This document shows, piece after piece, positions 13,628 to 17,406 of a stretch of 17,406 nucleotides of DNA. The notes beneath the pieces are model-generated. The model was not told where the DNA came from and searched no databases. It saw only the letters and a list, made by a program, of their open reading frames with translations. Within the stretch, counting starts at the first letter, position 1; the number at the start of each line of letters is the position of its first letter. Origin of the DNA: DASQPE01 sp964519805 (GTDB taxonomy: Bacteria > Gemmatimonadota > Gemmatimonadetes > Gemmatimonadales > GWC2-71-9); assembly GCA_964519805.1 (NCBI GenBank), contig CAZFKN010000068.1:1-17406 (forward strand). The letters are read 5' to 3'. A program made the position numbers and the translations under genes.

Positions 13628-14581
13628 ATGACGCGGGCACTTGTCACCGGCGGGGCGGGGTTCATCGGGTCGCACCTGGCCGACCGACTCCTGGCCGACG
13701 GCCACGAAGTCGCCACCCTGGACGATCTCTCCACCGGCCTCCGCGCCAACGTGGCGGAGGGGGTGCGCTTCCATGAGACGGACATCTGCGACGTGCCGGC
13801 GGTCCGGCGGCTGCTCAAGGAGTTCCGGCCGGAGCTGATCTTCCACCTGGCCGCCCAGATGGATGTCCGGCGGTCTACCCGCGAGCCGGAGTTCGACGCC
13901 AAGATCAACGTGCTCGGCAGCCTGGGGCTGCTCCGCGAAGCGATCGCGGCCGGCGTGCGGCGCGTGGTCTATGCGTCCACCGGGGGCGCGGTCTACGGCG
14001 ACGTCGATCCGGCCAAGCTGCCCGTGCGGGAGACCCAGGTTCCCTTTCCCATCTCGGAATACGGCGCCAGCAAGCTGGCGTTCGAGCACTACTTGAGCGT
14101 GTACGAGAGCCGAGGGGACATCGAGTACGTCGCCCTTCGGTTCCCCAACGTCTACGGCCCGCGCCAGCGGCCGGACGGCGAGGCAGGTGTGGTCGCGATC
14201 TTTTCGGGGCGGATGCTGCGGGGAGAGGAGGTCTTCATCTTCGGCGACGGCAGCAAGACCCGGGACTACGTGTACGTGAGCGACGTGGTCGAGGCCAACG
14301 TGCGGGCGGCGGGCGGTCCGTCGGGCGTGGTGGCGAACCTCGGCTGGGGCAAGGAAGTGGCGGACATCGACATCTTCCGGGCGGTGGCCGAGGCCACGGG
14401 CTATACCCGACGGCCGACGCATTCGCCGGAGCGGCCGGGCGAGGTGGCGCGGATCTGCCTCGACGCGGGGCTCGCGCGGGCGACCTGGGGCTGGTGCCCC
14501 ACTGTGTCGCTCGAGGCCGGGGTGCGCCGCGTCGTTGAGCACGTGGCGGGGAAGCCGGTGGTCCGGGGGGCGGCGCGGTGA
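13628..14581 (+). CDS. NAD-dependent sugar-nucleotide epimerase (UDP-glucose 4-epimerase-like)
   Basis: This 317-residue extended short-chain dehydrogenase/reductase acts on a nucleotide sugar. The NAD-binding glycine motif TGGAGFIG is at 7-14, the catalytic Ser/Thr in ASTGGAVYG at 116-124, and YxxxK as Y145-GAS-K149. RFPNVYGPRQ and FGDGSKTRDYVYVSDVV are the usual substrate-side blocks of GalE-type 4-epimerases. Product and nucleotide cannot be set from sequence; UDP-glucose/galactose or their N-acetyl forms are likeliest, and a GDP- or dTDP-sugar is possible. The gene follows the short phosphoglycosyl transferase after 29 bases, with a good ribosome binding site (GAAGGGG, 13617-13623) before ATG 13628. 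Its stop overlaps the next start (GTGA). Confidence 0.9.
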   Translation: MTRALVTGGAGFIGSHLADRLLADGHEVATLDDLSTGLRANVAEGVRFHETDICDVPAVRRLLKEFRPELIFHLAAQMDVRRSTREPEFDAKINVLGSLGLLREAIAAGVRRVVYASTGGAVYGDVDPAKLPVRETQVPFPISEYGASKLAFEHYLSVYESRGDIEYVALRFPNVYGPRQRPDGEAGVVAIFSGRMLRGEEVFIFGDGSKTRDYVYVSDVVEANVRAAGGPSGVVANLGWGKEVADIDIFRAVAEATGYTRRPTHSPERPGEVARICLDAGLARATWGWCPTVSLEAGVRRVVEHVAGKPVVRGAAR

Positions 14582-15696
14582 CGCTGGCGCTGGTGACGGG
14601 AGGGGCGGGGTTCATCGGCTCCCACACGGTGGATGCACTGCTCACGCGCGGCTACGACGTGCGGGTGCTGGACCTGCTGATCCCTCCGGTGCACGACGGG
14701 ACGGTGCCGGCATACCTGCCTCGCGAAGTCGACTTCCAGCAAGGCGACGTGCGCGACCCGACGGCGATGCGGCGCGCGCTCCGGGACGTGGACGTGGTAT
14801 ATCACTTTGCCGCCTACCAGGACTACCTCCCCGACTTCAGCACCTTCTTCAGCACCAACGCCGCGGGGACGGCACTGCTGTACGAGCTGATCGTCGCGGA
14901 GTTCCGGCGGGTCGGGCTCGTGGTGGTCGCGTCCTCGCAGGCGGTCTACGGCGAGGGGCGGTACGATTGCGCCGGATGCGGGGCAGTATATCCTGGCCCC
15001 CGTCCCGAGGAGCAGCTGGCGGCGGGACGGTGGGAGCAGACCTGTCCCCAGTGCCGCGGCGCCGTGCAACCGGGCTGGACCGACGAGTCGGTGATGCGGC
15101 CGCACAACCCCTACGGCCTGTCCAAGCGGGACCAGGACGACATGGTGACGCTGCTGGCGGCGCGGTACAAGGTGCCGAGCGTCGCGTTCCGCTACTCGAT
15201 CGTCCAGGGCACGCGCCAGTCGTTTCGAAACGCCTACTCGGGCGCGCTCCGGAGCTTCACGGTGCAGGTCGCCTCGGACGCCCCGGCGCTCGTGTACGAG
15301 GACGGCGGCCAGCTCCGCGATTACGTAAGCATCAAGGATGTAGTCCGGGCCAACCTGTTGCCGCTCGACCAGCCGGCGATGGCCTACCGCGCCTTCAACG
15401 TGGGCGGGCACCGATCGGTCACCGTGCTCGAGCTGGTGCGCGAGGTCGGCGCCTCGATCGGCCGGGAGCGCGCGCCGCTCATGCCGGGCCTCTACCGGGT
15501 GGGCGACACCCGCCATATCCGCTCGGACGTCTCGCGGCTCGAGGCGCTCGGCTGGTCGGTGCGGGAGGCGCTCCCGGACACGGTGCGGGAGTACGTGGCC
15601 TGGGCCATGGGCGAGCCGGGCTTCCGCAACGAGGCGACGGCGGCGCAGGAGCGGATGCGGGCCCTCGGCGTGCTCCGCTCCGTCCGGACCTCGTGA
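14578..15696 (+). CDS. NAD-dependent epimerase/dehydratase with a four-cysteine zinc-ribbon-like insert
   Basis: This 372-residue extended SDR shares the fold of the preceding gene: TGGAGFIGSH at 7-16, SSQAVYGEG at 119-127 and Y179-GLS-K183. Between the Ser block and the Tyr it carries an insert with C131-x2-C134 and C156-x2-C159 (YDCAGCGAVYPG ... EQTCPQCRG), which looks like a zinc ribbon. From memory, such an insert occurs in a subgroup of nucleotide-sugar epimerases that includes dTDP-L-rhamnose 4-epimerase-like proteins, so an epimerase on a deoxysugar nucleotide is a reasonable guess. The true substrate is unknown. The block VYEDGGQLRDYVSIKDVV is normal. The GTG at 14578 overlaps the previous stop by four bases, and the stop overlaps the next GTG (15693). 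Confidence 0.88.
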   Translation: MTLALVTGGAGFIGSHTVDALLTRGYDVRVLDLLIPPVHDGTVPAYLPREVDFQQGDVRDPTAMRRALRDVDVVYHFAAYQDYLPDFSTFFSTNAAGTALLYELIVAEFRRVGLVVVASSQAVYGEGRYDCAGCGAVYPGPRPEEQLAAGRWEQTCPQCRGAVQPGWTDESVMRPHNPYGLSKRDQDDMVTLLAARYKVPSVAFRYSIVQGTRQSFRNAYSGALRSFTVQVASDAPALVYEDGGQLRDYVSIKDVVRANLLPLDQPAMAYRAFNVGGHRSVTVLELVREVGASIGRERAPLMPGLYRVGDTRHIRSDVSRLEALGWSVREALPDTVREYVAWAMGEPGFRNEATAAQERMRALGVLRSVRTS

Positions 15697-16934
15697 GCGC
15701 CACGTCCATCCCGAGCGGCGAGCAGCGGCGGCACCTTCCAGGGGAGGCGGGGGCAGCGGTGGGAGGGGCGGCGGACGTGTGGGACGGACCTCCGGTCGTC
15801 ATCGTGCACGACTGGATCGGTGGCGTGCACGGGGCCGAGCGGGTGCTGAAGGAACTGGCGTCGCTCTTTCCGAGCGCGCCGATTCTCGCGCTCATGGCCG
15901 ACCGGCGCGTGCTGCCGGCGCTGGGCATCGAGGCGTCCCGCGTTCACGAGAGCTACCTCGGCCGGATCCCCAACGCGATCGCGCTCCGGAAGGTCATGCT
16001 TCCGTTCTTCGCGGACGCGGTCCAGACGCTCGACGTGGGCGACGCGAGCCTGATCATCTCCAGCTCGCACGCCGTGGCGAAGACGGTCCCCCACCGCAGC
16101 TATCAGCGTCACCTTTCGTACGTATACTCGCCGATGCGGTACGCCCATGATCTGCTCCCGCAATACTTGCGGGAGGTACCATGGGTGCTGCGGCCCTGGT
16201 TCCGGAGCGTCCTGAGGCATCTCGCGATCTGGGACGTGGCGACGGCACAGCGAGTGGCGCGGTACGTGGGCATCTCGCGCGCGGTGGCGGAGCGGATCTG
16301 GCGGACGTACCGGCGGCACGCCGCCGTCGTCCATCCGCCGGTGGACGTTGACGCCATCCCCCTCGGCTCGGCGACGTCGTCCGACTACTACATCGCGATG
16401 TCGCGTCTCGCCCCGTACAAACGGCTGGATCTGGCGGTCGCGGCGGCGGCCCGGTTGGGCCGTCGGCTCGTCGTCGTGGGCGAAGGCCCCGACCGGAGGC
16501 GGCTCGAGGCGGTGGCGCAGGCGGAGGGTGGGGGCGGGCGCATCGAATTCGCCGGGCGGGTGTCGGAGGCGGAGAAGTTCGCGCTCCTCGGCGGTGCCCG
16601 GGCGCTGCTCTTCCCGGGCGAGGAGGACTTCGGCATCGTCGGGGTCGAGGCGCTGGCGACCGGCGTGCCGATCGTCGCACTCGGCCGGGGCGGGATGCTC
16701 GACATTCTCGGCTCCTCGGGCCGGCCGCTGCTGGGCCCCGGCGTCGCCCCCGCGCCCGGCGGCGTGCTCGTCGGCGTGCAGACCGCCGCCGCCATGGTGC
16801 AGGGGATCAAGCTGATCGAGGACGGCCTCGGCGCCGAGCGCTCGACCTACCGCGACCTGGCTCTCCGGTTTGCCACGCCTCGGTTCCGGCGACGAATGCT
16901 CACGCTCGCCCGGCGGACGCTGGAGCTGGCCTGA
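15693..16934 (+). CDS. GT4-family glycosyltransferase
   Basis: This 413-residue cytosolic glycosyltransferase has a GT-B fold of family 4 and should add a sugar to the growing lipid-linked repeat unit. After a low-complexity N-terminus of about 33 residues it reads VVIVHDWIGGVHGAERVLKEL (35-55), the glycine loop of the acceptor domain. The donor domain includes YYIAMSRLAPYKRLD, VVVGEGPDRRRLE and the EX7E motif in FPGEEDFGIVGVEALATGVPIVA. This pattern is common in mannosyl- and related transferases of O-antigen and capsule clusters; donor and linkage are not readable. I chose GTG 15693 because it overlaps the previous stop by four bases; a later start is possible given the poorly conserved N-terminus. 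The open frame runs far upstream only as a shadow of the epimerase. A strong hairpin lies inside at 16155-16175. Confidence 0.9.
   Translation: MSATSIPSGEQRRHLPGEAGAAVGGAADVWDGPPVVIVHDWIGGVHGAERVLKELASLFPSAPILALMADRRVLPALGIEASRVHESYLGRIPNAIALRKVMLPFFADAVQTLDVGDASLIISSSHAVAKTVPHRSYQRHLSYVYSPMRYAHDLLPQYLREVPWVLRPWFRSVLRHLAIWDVATAQRVARYVGISRAVAERIWRTYRRHAAVVHPPVDVDAIPLGSATSSDYYIAMSRLAPYKRLDLAVAAAARLGRRLVVVGEGPDRRRLEAVAQAEGGGGRIEFAGRVSEAEKFALLGGARALLFPGEEDFGIVGVEALATGVPIVALGRGGMLDILGSSGRPLLGPGVAPAPGGVLVGVQTAAAMVQGIKLIEDGLGAERSTYRDLALRFATPRFRRRMLTLARRTLELA
16155..16175 (+). other. Perfect 9-bp inverted repeat inside the glycosyltransferase gene
   Basis: CTCCCGCAA (16155-16163) and TTGCGGGAG (16167-16175) pair exactly around a 3-base loop within codons for LLPQYLREV. 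It is stronger than most local repeats in the window but may be chance in GC-rich coding DNA. Confidence 0.4.
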
Positions 16935-16938
16935 GGCG

Positions 16939-17406
16939 GTGCGGATCGCCCTGTTCTGCAACGACTACTGGCCGACGATCGGCGGCGTGCAGACGGCGGT
17001 CCGGGGTCTCGCGGCGGGACTGGTCCGGCGCGGCCACAGCCCCCTCATCCTCACGCGGCAGCCCGGCGGAACGCCTGCCGCCGACGTCGTGGACGAGGTC
17101 CCAGTCCGGCGTTTCGAGTGGAATCTCCGGCCGCGGGCTTCGTTCCCGTTACGGGCGTTGCGGGCGGGCCGCCAGGTGCAGGAGACGGTACTCGGCTGGG
17201 GCGCCGAGGCCGCGTACGTTCATTTTGTGAGCGCGCATGCGTTATTTGCCCGCAGTTGTGCCCGCGCGGGGCGCTTGCCTCTCGTGCTTTCCTTCCGCGG
17301 CAACGACGTCGTGCGGATCGGTCCGCGGAGTCCGGTAACTCGCCGGATCTACGCGCGGCTCACCCGCGACGCTCAGGTCAATCTCTTCTGCTCCCGATGG
17401 CTACGC
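16939..17406 (+). CDS. GT4-like glycosyltransferase, N-terminal part (cut by window end)
   Basis: From GTG 16939, four bases after the previous stop, an open frame runs for 156 codons to the last base of the window. It begins MRIALFCNDYWPTIGGVQTAVRGLAAGLVRRGH, the typical acceptor-domain start of GT-B family 4 glycosyltransferases (the P-x-x-GG-V-x-x-x loop near residues 12-19). SFRGNDVVRIG and a following FCSRWLR also fit the N-terminal domain (the S-F-R-G-N-D block resembles the H-G-x-D found in many members). The donor-binding half and EX7E motif lie outside the window. It continues the polysaccharide cluster; the sugar it adds cannot be inferred. Confidence 0.85.
   Translation, partial: MRIALFCNDYWPTIGGVQTAVRGLAAGLVRRGHSPLILTRQPGGTPAADVVDEVPVRRFEWNLRPRASFPLRALRAGRQVQETVLGWGAEAAYVHFVSAHALFARSCARAGRLPLVLSFRGNDVVRIGPRSPVTRRIYARLTRDAQVNLFCSRWLR

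Noticed and set aside
14535..15692. Apparent N-terminal extension that would make the glycosyltransferase a 799-residue fusion
   Set aside because: The upstream part is the second frame of the epimerase gene and has no protein-like character; the GTG at 15693 matches the overlap pattern of the operon.
15492..16961. 489-codon minus-strand frame opposite the glycosyltransferase, and a similar one at 2180-3358 opposite cca
   Set aside because: Same shadow effect; no recognisable motifs, and the plus-strand genes are unambiguous.

Overview
This is a very GC-rich, densely packed bacterial chromosome segment that looks Gram-negative. I infer this from a bacterial-type heptose pathway and a polyprenyl-phosphate-primed polysaccharide cluster. 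Gene content and style would fit Gemmatimonadota or a similar high-GC phylum, but that is a weak guess because there is no 16S or other phylogenetic anchor. Most genes are on the + strand, and at least nine neighbouring pairs overlap by four bases in the NTGA style (stop TGA sharing bases with an ATG, GTG or TTG start).

Region 1 (1-6780, +): a housekeeping operon-like run. It holds the 3' end of alanyl-tRNA synthetase, a small unknown protein, a PHP-type tyrosine phosphatase (CpsB/YwqE family), a cytosolic asparaginase, a class II CCA tRNA nucleotidyltransferase, a ZIP metal transporter, the AAA+ ATPase RarA/MgsA and the ribosome-associated GTPase HflX. The CCA enzyme appears to lack the first Asp of its catalytic DxD. 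The 5' end of hflX looks frame-disturbed.

Region 2 (6781-8491): a convergent junction with heptamer repeats that fold into a long hairpin, followed by a minus-strand isocitrate lyase-family gene with a non-canonical active-site loop. Upstream of its start lies a perfect palindrome, TTGTGAA-N4-TTCACAA, matching Rex and also CRP-class operators. Beyond it is a lower-GC intergenic stretch of about 350 bp.

Region 3 (8492-17406, +): a surface-polysaccharide cluster that continues past the window. It encodes a histidine-type phosphatase, an HddC-like nucleotidyltransferase, an HddA-like GHMP kinase, a long polyprenyl glycosylphosphotransferase with a degenerate catalytic core, a GmhA-like SIS isomerase, a short and apparently intact glycosylphosphotransferase, two sugar-nucleotide SDR epimerases (one with a four-cysteine insert) and two GT4 glycosyltransferases, the last cut by the window end. 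Read together, GmhA -> HddA -> phosphatase -> HddC would make a GDP-D-glycero-D-manno-heptose-type precursor, with the histidine phosphatase in place of the usual HAD phosphatase GmhB. The glycosylphosphotransferase would start the lipid-linked repeat unit, and the epimerases and glycosyltransferases would supply and add further sugars.

The best candidates for something undescribed are the paired dead/intact glycosylphosphotransferases, the non-homologous phosphatase in the heptose pathway, and the redox- or cAMP-type operator on an atypical isocitrate lyase.
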